A DNA stretch of 42,939 nucleotides from Chloroflexota bacterium. GTDB taxonomy: Bacteria > Chloroflexota > Anaerolineae > J036 > Brachytrichaceae. Made by a program: the position numbers and the translations under genes. Under the pieces are notes generated by a model, which saw only the letters and a program-made list of their open reading frames with translations, did no database searches and was not told the origin of the DNA. Of this stretch, positions 9,439 through 18,100 are shown one piece after another. The stretch covers positions 1 through 42,939 of the forward strand of contig JAMDDR010000255.1 of the NCBI GenBank assembly GCA_023488685.1. The letters run 5' to 3'. How positions within the stretch are numbered: position 1 is the first letter of the stretch; every line of letters starts with the position of its first letter.

Positions 9439-10026
9439 TCAAACTGAACCAGAATAATCCATCTGTTGCTGAATTCTCTCCCTGGTTGCGCGCCCGGCCA
9501 GCTTCTCACACAGATATAAGCCCAGGTCAATGGAGGCTGTTACCCCTCGCGCGGTAATGACGTGATCGGCATCGACCACGCGCTGGTCTGTCACCACCTG
9601 TGCGCAGTAGGGTGCCAGCAGTGCATATGCGCTGGGGTGAGTGGTCGCGGGCTTGTGAGTCAAGAAGCCTGCGGCACCCAGTAGCAGCGCGCCGGTGCAA
9701 ACCGACACCTTTAACGGACAGGGTTCTGCTGTCTTGAGCCAATCGATGAAAGCGGTGTCATGAATCAATGTCCGGGAACTGAACCCACCGGGCACGACAA
9801 CCATGTCGTAGCCTTCGAGGGGAGCGCCAACGCGTGTGGATGTGAAAACAAGACCACTATGATCGCGGACCTGTGCTGTGCGGGCGCACACATCCCATTG
9901 CACGCCGGATAGGCAGCCCATGCTGTGCAGCCGCGTGAGTGGATCATAGATACCGACAAAGTCCAGCGCCGTCATGCCTTCGTAGATGACAAAACTGATG
10001 TACACAATGATCTGCCTGGGAGCCAC
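9439..10026 (-). CDS. DJ-1/PfpI superfamily protein (isonitrile hydratase/ThiJ-like)
   Basis: A 195-residue glutamine-amidotransferase-like fold. The nucleophile elbow is VSVCTGALLLGAAGFL, with the Cys conserved, and the acidic partner lies near the N-terminus in GMTALDFVGIYDPL. The RGVTASIDLGLYL segment near the end is characteristic of the isonitrile hydratase/transcriptional-regulator subgroup, but no DNA-binding domain is attached. Reaction unknown; members hydrate isonitriles, deglycate or act on aldehydes. The GTG start at 10026 gives the family-typical N-terminus but lacks a Shine-Dalgarno. It is 28 bases from the end of serA, so likely co-transcribed. Confidence 0.82.
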   Translation of the reverse strand: MAPRQIIVYISFVIYEGMTALDFVGIYDPLTRLHSMGCLSGVQWDVCARTAQVRDHSGLVFTSTRVGAPLEGYDMVVVPGGFSSRTLIHDTAFIDWLKTAEPCPLKVSVCTGALLLGAAGFLTHKPATTHPSAYALLAPYCAQVVTDQRVVDADHVITARGVTASIDLGLYLCEKLAGRATRERIQQQMDYSGSV

Positions 10027-10054
10027 GCTGCGCGCAGCATGCCCATCCCTGATG

Positions 10055-11647
10055 TTACGACAGCGCCATCTGTTTGACCCAGATGACCTCGTGAAGGTCC
10101 CGCAATGCTTTCATCGCCTCTTCCGACACTGGGCTGTCAAGATTGATGACGGACAGGGCACGATCACCGGGGCTGGTGCGTCCCAGCCGATACTCGGCGA
10201 TGTTGACGTAATGGGCGCCCAGTAACGAGCCAATGTGGCCGATCACGCCCGGTACGTCGCGCGAAGACACCACCAGCATCAACCCTTCCGGCACAGCGTC
10301 GATGACGAAGCCATCGATTTGAACGATGCGAGGCTGCGTGCCGTTGAACAACACACCCGCGATGGTGTGGGTTTCATCGCCAGTGCTGACGCGGCACGAC
10401 ACCAGGTTGGTGTAGTCCCTGCTGCTGATGTTCAAAGCCTGTGTCACCAGGATGCCGCGCTCGTCGGCGATGACCGGCGCGTTGACGTAATTCACACGCT
10501 CGTTACCCAGTATAGGCGCGAGCAATCCCCGCAACAGGGCTACCGTCAAGGGCTTGACGTGGGGGGCTACATCGCTGCCGCGATACTCCACCTCAACTCG
10601 TGCCAGGCGGCCTTCAGTGAGATTGGATTGCAGCGCGCCTAAACGTTCTGCCAGCACCAGGTATGGCCGGATGACGGGTAATGCCGCCGGGTCCATGGGC
10701 GGGAAGTTGATCGCGTTGCGCACCTCGCGCTCGTGCAGGGCATCCAGCACCTGTTCCGCAATCTGAATCGACACATCGCGCTGTGCTTCGGCCGTGCTGG
10801 CACCCAGGTGTGGTGTGACCACGACGTTGGGCAGCTTGAATAGGGGGTGATCTGCGGGCGGGGGTTCCTCTTCGAACACGTCGAGTGCGGCGCCAGCCAG
10901 CTTCTTATTCGTCAGCGCTTTGTACAGCGCGTTTGCATCCACCAGTGCACCGCGTGCCACATTAACAATGTGCGCACCAGGCTTCATTTTCTCGATGGCA
11001 GCCTCATCCAGTAGACGACGGCTGGTGGCGTTGAGCGACGAGTGCAGGGTGATGAAGTCGCTTTTGGCAAGTAAATCGTCCAGTTCGACCAGCACCACCT
11101 TGTTCATGCGGGCCGACTCTTCGCTGACATAGGGGTCAAAGGCGATGACTTCCATGCCGAATGCCTGCGCGCGCCGGGCGACTTGTGTGCCAATGCGGCC
11201 CAATCCGATCACGCCCAGCGTCTTTCCCATCAACTGCTCACCCATAAATTTGCTGCGCGTCCATTCACCACGCCGCAATGAGGCATCCGCCTGGGCAATA
11301 TTGCGTGCCATTGCCAGCATCATGGCGATGGTATGCTCGCAGGTGGCGATGGTATTGGCCTGCGGCGTGTTCATGACAATAATGCCGCGATGGGTGGCTG
11401 CATCCACGTCGATGGTATCCACTCCGATGCCTGCTCGGCCCACGACGCGCAGCTTGTGACCATTTTCAATGACTTCTTTATCGACCTTGGTCTCGCTGCG
11501 CACGATGAGGGCATCGTACTCGCCAATCTGAGCCAGTAATTCTGTCCGGGGCAATTTCTTGACCACGTGTACAGAAACGTCGGGGTCAGCTTTGAGCAGG
11601 TCAAGGCCTGCGGCTGAAAGATCATCAGGAATAAGAATTTTGAACAT
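10055..11647 (-). CDS. serA: D-3-phosphoglycerate dehydrogenase
   Basis: A 530-residue long-form SerA, committing 3-phosphoglycerate to serine synthesis with NAD+. The Rossmann motif is GVIGLGRIGTQVARRA; catalytic Arg is in NVARGALVD, Glu in FEEEPPPADH and His in VTPHLGAST. An ASB (intervening) domain follows (about 325-450) and a C-terminal ACT domain for serine feedback ends at KQMALS. Full length for the family. I start at ATG 11647 (MFKILIPDD) rather than 11665, as AAAGGCGG sits upstream. A perfect -10 TATAAT lies 25 bases before it. Confidence 0.96.
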   Translation of the reverse strand: MFKILIPDDLSAAGLDLLKADPDVSVHVVKKLPRTELLAQIGEYDALIVRSETKVDKEVIENGHKLRVVGRAGIGVDTIDVDAATHRGIIVMNTPQANTIATCEHTIAMMLAMARNIAQADASLRRGEWTRSKFMGEQLMGKTLGVIGLGRIGTQVARRAQAFGMEVIAFDPYVSEESARMNKVVLVELDDLLAKSDFITLHSSLNATSRRLLDEAAIEKMKPGAHIVNVARGALVDANALYKALTNKKLAGAALDVFEEEPPPADHPLFKLPNVVVTPHLGASTAEAQRDVSIQIAEQVLDALHEREVRNAINFPPMDPAALPVIRPYLVLAERLGALQSNLTEGRLARVEVEYRGSDVAPHVKPLTVALLRGLLAPILGNERVNYVNAPVIADERGILVTQALNISSRDYTNLVSCRVSTGDETHTIAGVLFNGTQPRIVQIDGFVIDAVPEGLMLVVSSRDVPGVIGHIGSLLGAHYVNIAEYRLGRTSPGDRALSVINLDSPVSEEAMKALRDLHEVIWVKQMALS

Positions 11648-11672
11648 TGGGACCGCCTTTGGCATAAGCGTG

Positions 11673-11678
11673 ATTATA
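11673..11678 (-). promoter_or_regulatory. Perfect -10 box upstream of serA
   Basis: TATAAT reads on the minus strand, 25 bases before ATG 11647. No good -35 hexamer is seen at 16-18 bases. Confidence 0.4.
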
Positions 11679-11784
11679 ACGAGCCGCGTTGGGAGATGGG
11701 TGCATCAGCGGCGCGCGTTGGTAATAGCAACACCTCATTATTAGCGAAGTTGCTTGCGAAAGAGGATCGGACATAGGTGTCCTG

Positions 11785-11790
11785 TATAAT
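11785..11790 (+). promoter_or_regulatory. Perfect -10 box upstream of the recombinase gene
   Basis: TATAAT in CCTGTATAATC, 21 bases before ATG 11812. No convincing -35 hexamer is found at the right distance. It would drive the recombinase/ECF sigma/anti-sigma operon. Confidence 0.4.
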
Positions 11791-11811
11791 CTATTCCACG
11801 GGGTGTAACTT

Positions 11812-12750
11812 ATGCAATGGCAGAGCACAATTGATGAGTTCCTAAAATTCTTGGAAACGGAGCGTAGTTCATCAGTCAATACCGTGCTGGCCTACCGGAA
11901 TGATCTGGGCCAGTTTACCGAGTATCTTGCGCAAAGCGCGCCAAGTGACGGTGACTGGGCAGGCATTAACCAGGATAGCATCGTCAGCTACGTTGATGCA
12001 CTGACCCAGCGAGGTTATACCAAATCGACCATCGCGAGAAAGATCGCCGCGCTGAAGACGCTATTTCACTGGCTTAACCAGCGTGGCATCATGCACGATG
12101 ATCCTACCTTGCGCCTGAAGTCGCCACGGGTGGATAAGCGCACGCCACGCCTGTTGACGCAAGAGGAAGTTAACAATCTGATGGATGCGACTTCGACGGT
12201 GTCCCAACCACGCTCCTCACGTGATCGGGCGTTATTGGAGGTGGTTTATTCAACCGGTATGCGCGTATCGGAGGCGATCAACCTGCGCCTGAGCGATCTC
12301 GATATGGACTCTAACCAGATTCGTTGTACAGGTCGCGGTAACCGCCAACGCAAAGCGCCATTGCTGCCGCGCGCAGCAGAAGCGCTGCGTGATTATCTTA
12401 ACAATGCGCGTGTTGAGTTGATGGGCAACGTTGCCACGGATTACGTGTTCCTGAATCCGCAGGGGACGAAGCTCACACGCCAGGCTGTATGGCTGATGAC
12501 GAGGCAGTATGCCAAAGCCGCCGGCATCGAGGGCGACGTCACACCGCATACGCTGCGCCATTCGCGCGCTGCGCACATGTTGGGGGAGGGTGAGGACGTG
12601 CGCCGGGTGCAGGAGTGGTTAGGGCACGCTAACCTTGCCACCACCCAGATGTATCAGCCGCGCAACGCCAACAACACCAGCAAAGTCCAGAACGAGTCGC
12701 GCGAACTGGAGATTGCGCCTACGACAACCCTGCAACAGCAACAGCCCTGA
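11812..12750 (+). CDS. Tyrosine recombinase, XerC/XerD type
   Basis: A 312-residue site-specific recombinase. The N-terminal SAM-like core-binding domain (about 1-95, with VNTVLAYRNDLGQFTEYL) precedes the catalytic domain. The active-site set is complete: Arg151 in TGMRVSEAINL, Lys181 in the beta-hairpin, His246-x-x-Arg249 in TPHTLRHS, His272 in LGHANLATTQ and nucleophile Tyr281. Length and layout match Xer proteins that resolve chromosome dimers, but phage-type integrases share them. No att site or mobile element is visible nearby. The stop is 6 bases from the ECF sigma start, an unusual pairing. Confidence 0.88.
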   Translation: MQWQSTIDEFLKFLETERSSSVNTVLAYRNDLGQFTEYLAQSAPSDGDWAGINQDSIVSYVDALTQRGYTKSTIARKIAALKTLFHWLNQRGIMHDDPTLRLKSPRVDKRTPRLLTQEEVNNLMDATSTVSQPRSSRDRALLEVVYSTGMRVSEAINLRLSDLDMDSNQIRCTGRGNRQRKAPLLPRAAEALRDYLNNARVELMGNVATDYVFLNPQGTKLTRQAVWLMTRQYAKAAGIEGDVTPHTLRHSRAAHMLGEGEDVRRVQEWLGHANLATTQMYQPRNANNTSKVQNESRELEIAPTTTLQQQQP

Positions 12751-12756
12751 CGTCGA

Positions 12757-13446
12757 ATGTCTGAAGCTGTACACAACCCGGAGTTATCGGTCGAGGCGTT
12801 GAAGGCTGGTGACCGCGCGGAGTTTGCACGCTTTGTGGACGCGTACTCCGGCCCCATTTACCGCCTGGCATTGAGGATCCTGGGAGATGCCCAGGACGCC
12901 GAGGACGTGCTACAGGAAACGTTCATCAAGGCGTATCGTCACCTGGGCGAGTTTGAGGGTCGCTCCAGCTTCTCCACCTGGCTATACCGTATTGCGTCTA
13001 ACGAAGCCTTCATGCTGTTGCGCCGGCGCCACCCTGAGATGGTTTCCGTGGAGGAAGGGACGCAAACGCCCGACGGCGAACAGGAGCCGTTACAGATCGT
13101 CGATTGGTGTTGTTTGCCCGAGGAGGAGTTCTTAACCGCCGAATCGCGTGCGTACCTTGACAAAGCGATCGATCAGTTGGCCCCGGCCTTGAAAGCCGTA
13201 TTTCTGTTGCGCGATATCGAGGGATTTTCGGTGCGCGAGACGGCCGAGGCCTTGAGCCTGAGTGAGGCGGCCGTGAAGACGCGTTTGTTGCGTGCACGCC
13301 TGCAGTTGCGCGAGCAACTCTCCATTTACTATGACGAACGGTTGCGGGAAAGGGGAACTGGCACGCGGGAGATTCACGCCAATGGTCGTGAGGGCGGCAT
13401 CGCGCGAGAGCCGGAGAAGTATGAGAAGGAGGTTGGGCCGTCATGA
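12757..13446 (+). CDS. ECF-type RNA polymerase sigma factor
   Basis: A 229-residue group 4 sigma factor. Region 2 runs from FARFVDAYSGPIYRLALRIL through the core-binding DAQDAEDVLQETF and the -10-recognising RSSFSTWLYRIASNEA. Region 4.2 is the helix-turn-helix GFSVRETAEALSLSEAAVKT near the C-terminus. A longer than usual linker (about 90-125) and a polar tail are present. Its stop overlaps the next gene by ATGA, and that gene encodes a zinc anti-sigma factor, the standard ECF pairing. It lies 6 bases behind a tyrosine recombinase. The promoter at 13807-13834 has the shape such sigma factors use. Confidence 0.95.
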   Translation: MSEAVHNPELSVEALKAGDRAEFARFVDAYSGPIYRLALRILGDAQDAEDVLQETFIKAYRHLGEFEGRSSFSTWLYRIASNEAFMLLRRRHPEMVSVEEGTQTPDGEQEPLQIVDWCCLPEEEFLTAESRAYLDKAIDQLAPALKAVFLLRDIEGFSVRETAEALSLSEAAVKTRLLRARLQLREQLSIYYDERLRERGTGTREIHANGREGGIAREPEKYEKEVGPS

Positions 13447-13778
13447 GTGATCACGACCGGGAGCCGGTCGATCATCCTCTCGCCGGAGCGGCACAGGCCA
13501 GCGGCACACGGGTGGCAATCCATCCGCATGATCATCAGAGTTGCCGTCATCTCTTGAAGTCATTGTCAGATTACGTGGACGGCACGCTGGATGAATCATT
13601 ATGCGTCGAGATTGAGAAGCACATGGGTGAGTGTGAACGGTGCCAGATCGTCATCGACACGTTGCGCAAGACAGTTGAGCTTTACCGCGACATGGCGCCT
13701 GCCCCGCCCGTGCCCGAAGACGTGCGCGCGCGGTTGTTCGTGCGACTGGACCTGGATGACTTCCTGGTGGGCAAATAA
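13443..13778 (+). CDS. Zinc-finger (ZAS-type) anti-sigma factor
   Basis: A 111-residue soluble protein. The ZAS motif is present: Cys34 early, then His60-x3-Cys64-x2-Cys67 in IEKHMGECERC, followed by the amphipathic helix that clasps sigma. No transmembrane segment follows, so it is cytoplasmic like RsrA/ChrR types rather than membrane-bound. Such proteins bind the ECF factor until thiol oxidation or another signal releases zinc. The start overlaps the sigma stop (ATGA), ensuring balanced translation. With a disulfide oxidoreductase and an OsmC protein downstream, a thiol-redox signal is the natural guess. Confidence 0.88.
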   Translation: MSDHDREPVDHPLAGAAQASGTRVAIHPHDHQSCRHLLKSLSDYVDGTLDESLCVEIEKHMGECERCQIVIDTLRKTVELYRDMAPAPPVPEDVRARLFVRLDLDDFLVGK

Positions 13779-13806
13779 GCCTGACAAATTCCGTCCGACC
13801 AGTGCT

Positions 13807-13834
13807 GTAACTTTTGTGTCCCTTGCGCATCTAA
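13807..13834 (+). promoter_or_regulatory. ECF-type promoter candidate
   Basis: GTAACTT (13807-13813), a 16-base spacer, then TCTAA (13830-13834). The -35 AAC core and the spaced TCTRA-like -10 follow the pattern of ECF promoters (E. coli sigma-E: GAACTT-N16-TCTRA). It begins 29 bases after the anti-sigma stop and points at the hairpin/terminator and the redox operon. Predicted start near 13841. Confidence 0.5.
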
Positions 13835-13840
13835 GAGGGT

Positions 13841-13945
13841 GAAAGTCGATACAGACAGGTTGTTTGAGACAAGATTTGTATCACCGACGCAAAGTCGCTG
13901 ATACAAAATGCCTGTGGCTGTCGAAACAGTCACGGGCTTTTTATT
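13841..13945 (+). ncRNA. Candidate ECF-controlled small RNA or attenuated leader (~105 nt)
   Basis: Between the ECF-type promoter and the oxidoreductase start at 14012 the transcript would fold into a first hairpin (TTTGTATCA 13875-13883 with TGATACAAA 13899-13907, and an inner CGAC/GTCG helix closing a GCAAA loop) followed directly by an intrinsic terminator (13910-13943). That gives a stand-alone RNA of roughly 105 nt, or a leader whose read-through sets expression of the redox operon. No known riboswitch fold is recognised. Function is inferred from layout only. Confidence 0.4.
13910..13943 (+). terminator. Strong intrinsic terminator
   Basis: GCCTGTGGCTGT (13910-13921) pairs over 12 positions (two as G-U) with 13926-13937 around a CGAA tetraloop, then runs into TTTTTA. 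It stands 131 bases after the anti-sigma stop and 68 bases before the oxidoreductase, so it ends either the sigma operon or a separate small transcript. Confidence 0.85.
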
Positions 13946-14011
13946 TCAGCGCGAGGCCGGTGAATCAGGTTCAGGAAAGGCCGGGAAAAGTCTGGAAAGG
14001 AGCAGGAAAGC

Positions 14012-14686
14012 ATGTCGGCATTATTAGACCAAAAGGTCCTCAAACAGGTGCGTGAGGCGTTTGCTGAGTTGCAGCAGCCTGTGCAGGTGCTTTATTTTGG
14101 CACGAAAAAGGATTGCGAATATTGCAGCGAGACACGTGAGTTGCTTGAAGGGGTTGTGGCGGCGTCGGATAAGCTGAGCTTGAGCGTGCACGATATCGAT
14201 GAGGAAGCGGGATTGGCGCACCAGTATCATGTGGACAAGGCGCCCAGCCTGGTTATTGCGGCACAGGATGGCGATGAAACGGTTGATTACGGTATTCGCT
14301 ATGTGGGCATCCCCGCCGGCTATGAGTTCAGCGCGCTGATCCACGACTTGTTGCTGGTATCACGCCGTGACTCCGGTCTGAACGAGAGTACGCGCGCGTT
14401 CCTCAAGCGACTGGATCAGCCGGTGCATCTGCAGGTGTTCGTCACGCCGACGTGCCCTTATTGTTCGCGTGCGGTCGTGCTGGCGCATCAAATGGCGCTC
14501 GAAAGTCCCCTGGTGCAGGCGGAAATGGTCGAGGCGATGGAGTTCCCCGAGCTGTCAGATCGTTACGGTGTGAGCGGCGTGCCGCACACGACGATCAACG
14601 ACGGGGCTGGCAGCATGGTTGGGGCGGCTCCCGAGGATTATCTGGTGGCCGAAATCCAACGCGCCCTGGTCATTCCTGTCAATTGA
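14012..14686 (+). CDS. Protein disulfide oxidoreductase, two thioredoxin folds
   Basis: A 224-residue glutaredoxin-like/PDO-type protein with two tandem thioredoxin folds, each with its own CxxC: Cys35-Glu-Tyr-Cys38 and Cys148-Pro-Tyr-Cys151 (VTPTCPYCSRAVV). Cis-proline positions are visible in KAPSL and SGVPHT. Such proteins, known from archaea, Aquificae and AhpF N-termini, shuttle thiol/disulfide electrons in the cytosol; no signal peptide is present. AAAGGAGCAGGAAAGC precedes ATG 14012. It is followed by an OsmC gene after a duplicated Shine-Dalgarno, and preceded by the ECF/anti-sigma pair, supporting a thiol-stress role. Confidence 0.88.
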   Translation: MSALLDQKVLKQVREAFAELQQPVQVLYFGTKKDCEYCSETRELLEGVVAASDKLSLSVHDIDEEAGLAHQYHVDKAPSLVIAAQDGDETVDYGIRYVGIPAGYEFSALIHDLLLVSRRDSGLNESTRAFLKRLDQPVHLQVFVTPTCPYCSRAVVLAHQMALESPLVQAEMVEAMEFPELSDRYGVSGVPHTTINDGAGSMVGAAPEDYLVAEIQRALVIPVN

Positions 14687-14702
14687 GGTATCAATTGAGG
14701 TA
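14679..14702 (+). repeat. 12-bp tandem duplication carrying the OsmC Shine-Dalgarno
   Basis: TCAATTGAGGTA occurs twice in tandem. The first copy contains the oxidoreductase stop codon, and each copy contains GAGG upstream of the OsmC ATG (14709). Only the second copy is at a useful spacing. Confidence 0.75.
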
Positions 14703-14708
14703 AAAGCA

Positions 14709-15143
14709 ATGGATGCAACGGTTACCTGGAAGCACGGGCTGCGGTTTAGGGGCGTGGGTGGTTCCACCGGCTTTCCCGTCGAGCTGGCGTCAAAGCCGGA
14801 AAATGGTCATGCGCCGGAGGGAGCCGGCCCGCTGGAACTCCTGTTATTGGGCACGGCGGGGTGCACCGCGATGGATGTGATATCCATCCTTGAGAAGAAG
14901 CGCCAGAAGGTTACCGCCTTTGAGGTACGCATGCACGCCGACCGTGCCGACGAGCACCCACGGGTGTTCACGCACATCACGATGGAATACGTGATCACCG
15001 GCCACGCGGTCGACCCGGAAGCCGTGAAGCGCGCAATCGATCTTTCCGTGGAAAAATATTGCAGTGCGCACGCCATGATGAGCAAGGCTGTGCCGATTGA
15101 ACACACCTTCACCATTATCGAGACGGAGCGACAAGGGGTATAA
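14709..15143 (+). CDS. OsmC/Ohr family peroxiredoxin-like protein
   Basis: A 144-residue OsmC-fold protein. It has the two redox cysteines of the family: Cys52 in LLLGTAGCTAMDV and Cys118 in VEKYCSAHAMM. OsmC-type proteins reduce organic hydroperoxides with dithiol donors such as lipoyl proteins; the short YhfA-like branch has less certain activity, and this sequence resembles that branch (GGPLELLL-type start, KKRQKVTAFEV). It is co-transcribed with the preceding disulfide oxidoreductase, a plausible electron donor. Its 3' end overlaps the convergent glycosidase gene by 29 bases. Confidence 0.87.
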   Translation: MDATVTWKHGLRFRGVGGSTGFPVELASKPENGHAPEGAGPLELLLLGTAGCTAMDVISILEKKRQKVTAFEVRMHADRADEHPRVFTHITMEYVITGHAVDPEAVKRAIDLSVEKYCSAHAMMSKAVPIEHTFTIIETERQGV

Positions 15144-18100
15144 ATGCGAGCCGGCTACGTGGCAACCCGGCATCGACGATGCGTTCGATCTTGATGCCTA
15201 CGTCGGTCTTGAGGGGCGCGGGGAGCGCCAGTACTAGTTCTTGTGCCGCCACGTACGTCTGCTGCGTCAGAAAAATAGGGTTTGTAGTGCTGTAAGTGTC
15301 CCACCACGTCACGCGGTATCTGCCCACTGGCACATTGGGAATGGTGATCGTGCCTGTGATCGCCGGTATGGCTGGCCCGTTCACCACACGCTTCCAGGTG
15401 TGCTGCGTGTTTTGCACCCACAGGTGCATGCGGCCATTCACGTCGTCACGCTGACCCCATGCGCGCAGGTTTTTGTCGGAGGTTTGTGCTTGTGCGTCCC
15501 GGTATAGGCCATTGTTGATCGGGATGTCCTCCATGAAGTTGCGATAGGTCAGGTAATTGGTATAGATATGTGTGTAGCGCCCGGTGCTTGTGTTCTGGTC
15601 TATCGTTTCCGTAGCCCACCAGAACAGGTCGATCATGCCGCCTGGGTTGACCTGCCCCCACAAATTGTTGTGCAGCCAGATGCCCGTGGTGTCATTGTTA
15701 ATGGCGCGGTTCCATTCCTGTTGCTCCGGGCTATCCACGCCGGTTTCACCGCGGACGATTGGTTTCTGGGCGCCCACCGGGCTGCGCCCGCCAAATAGCT
15801 CGCCGTAAGCGCGGTTATACCAGGCCGTGTCGTCGTCCATCGGCGTGATGTCGAATTGCCCGATGACGGGCACCACCTTGCCCGCTGGGCTGACCAGTTC
15901 GACGTCGTCGATCCAGGCGTTCCCGCCTGTTCCGTTGTAGTTCTCGATGATTAGCGCAATTTCGTGTGGCTCTGCGTCGGTGAGGATGAGTCGCACCGGC
16001 TCGGGCAGAAGGTTGTTTGAGCCATCGCGGTCGCTGCGGAACTGCGTCCAGTCGAAGGTGCCCGTGGGTGCGGAGCAGGCCCACGTATCTGCTTGGCCGC
16101 CGGACGGCACCACGCCCTCGCGCCCGCCCCAGTAGTTTCCGCCGTCGATGAACCAGCGCAGTCGCTGCTGGCCCGCGTCAGGCGCACAGCTTGAGGTGTA
16201 GGCGCTGGCTTTCATCCAGTAGCGGATGATCCACTCGCCGGGCCCGCGAATCACCAGCCCGCGCGGCGTAATCTGCTTGCTCAATTGGGTGGCGCCGGCG
16301 ATGTGAAAGGATGCAGGCGTTCCTTCGGAATGCATGCCGCTGTGTACGTAGGCCGTGCGCGTCTCCACCTGTGCCGCATCGATGAAACTGGCGTCGCGCC
16401 CCCATCCGGTGGAAACGTAGGCGTGCAGGTCGGCATAATCGACGTCCGAGTACTCCGGCCGGGCCCAGAAGTCCGAGGCAGGGAACGAATGCCAGAATGA
16501 CGTCGTGACCATGTGCCGTGCCGGATCGTGCTGTTTGAAGTAGCGGGCCATGGCGTTGGCTGCTTCATAGTGATTTCCGTTGTACGGATCGCCTTCGTTC
16601 ACGTATTCGAACGAATGGATGGCCGTGCTGTAGCCCCAGCGCGCGATCAGGTAACGCCACCACGCCTGTTGCAGCCAACGCACTTTGGTATTCGGTGTGG
16701 CATAAAAGTGGTCGTTGCTGCCATCGTCCGTCATTTTCCCGTCGGCACCCAGGTGATTCTTGATCCACTCGTTCTTCTCGTCGATCACGATCTTGAGGTA
16801 CACGCCATGTCGCCCGGCCGCCTCTATGTACTCGTCCCACTCCGCGGCGTTCATGGAATCAAAATAGAGGTGGCTGTTGGCATTGGGTTCGCGCAGTAAG
16901 TTGACCTGGTAGGGGTCGTTCTCGCGCCACACGCGCACCTCGTCGATGTAGATCGTGCCGCTGGCGACGTTATCGCGCGCCAGGTACAGGTAATCCAGCC
17001 AGTATTCAGCGTCACTGGTTGTGTAGAGGCCGGTGACCGTTATCCAGCCTGTGCTGCCCGTCTGGTATGGCGTGATCAACGTTTGGCCGTTGCACGAGCC
17101 CTCTGGCCAGCCCCCCTGCTTCACCGCGAAACCGTAGTTACCGCTACCGGTCACGCCTTCCAGCTTGACACGGGTTGACACACGGTAGGTCGTATTGGGC
17201 TCCACGGGAATGCCACCCTGCCAGAAGTCAGTGAAATAGCAGCGGTTATTGCCATCCAGCTTGAGCGCAACGTCGGCACCGTTGAACGTGTTCCGGGTGT
17301 CGAACTGTACTGCTGGCAGGTAGCCGTCCCAGGGTTGGTCAGGCCAGCCCCATGACGTCCACTGCGAACCGTTGATGCCCGCGCCGCTCATCCAGACGCG
17401 CATGAAGTTCATCTTGTATTGCTCGTAGCGTTGCATGGTTTGCTCTGCCGCGTTGGTTTGGCCGAACCCAGCGTTGTAGCCGGCGCCGATGAATGGCGAG
17501 CCGTCGTTAAATTCAAAGTAACGGCGGTCGCGCTGGCTGGCGCGCAAAAAACCGCGGCGAGTGTAGGGGTTGGTGGATTGTCCGCTGACGTTGAATTGCA
17601 TTGCGCCGTTGGTGGGATAAACAATCGTCCCGTTGGCGTCCTGGGCGCGCAGGCGGTACTGCCAGGCCCCGGTGCGTTGCGGCGCAAAGCGCACCACCCA
17701 CTGCGCCGGTCCATTCGGCGTAAAGTGATCCCTGTTGCCGCGGACCGTATACGTGTGGGGCTGATGGAGGAACGCGGGTTGTGTGATGACGGTTACCCAG
17801 TTGTCGGGTGAGAACAACGCTTCTACGTTGATGCCGGTGCCGGCGGGCAGTCCTGGGGGTGGTGTCGGGTCGTAGGGCAGGTCCAACTGTGTGGCGGTCG
17901 TGCGCACGTCGAAGCGGGTTTCAAGTTTCTCAAAAGGGGCCAGGTTCGCCTTGTTCGTTACAACGTTGCTGATCGCCGGAGGAACGCTGCCCGTGTTTGC
18001 GTCGCCCACCCCATGATGACTATCTGTCGGGAGAAGCACAGACGACAGGATAGGCGTCGGGTTTGTCCCTCGCGCCATACACGCCAGCACCAAAACACCG

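Noticed and set aside
11812..12750. Integrase of a prophage or genomic island
   Set aside because: No tRNA, attachment repeats or phage genes flank it; neighbours are housekeeping genes.
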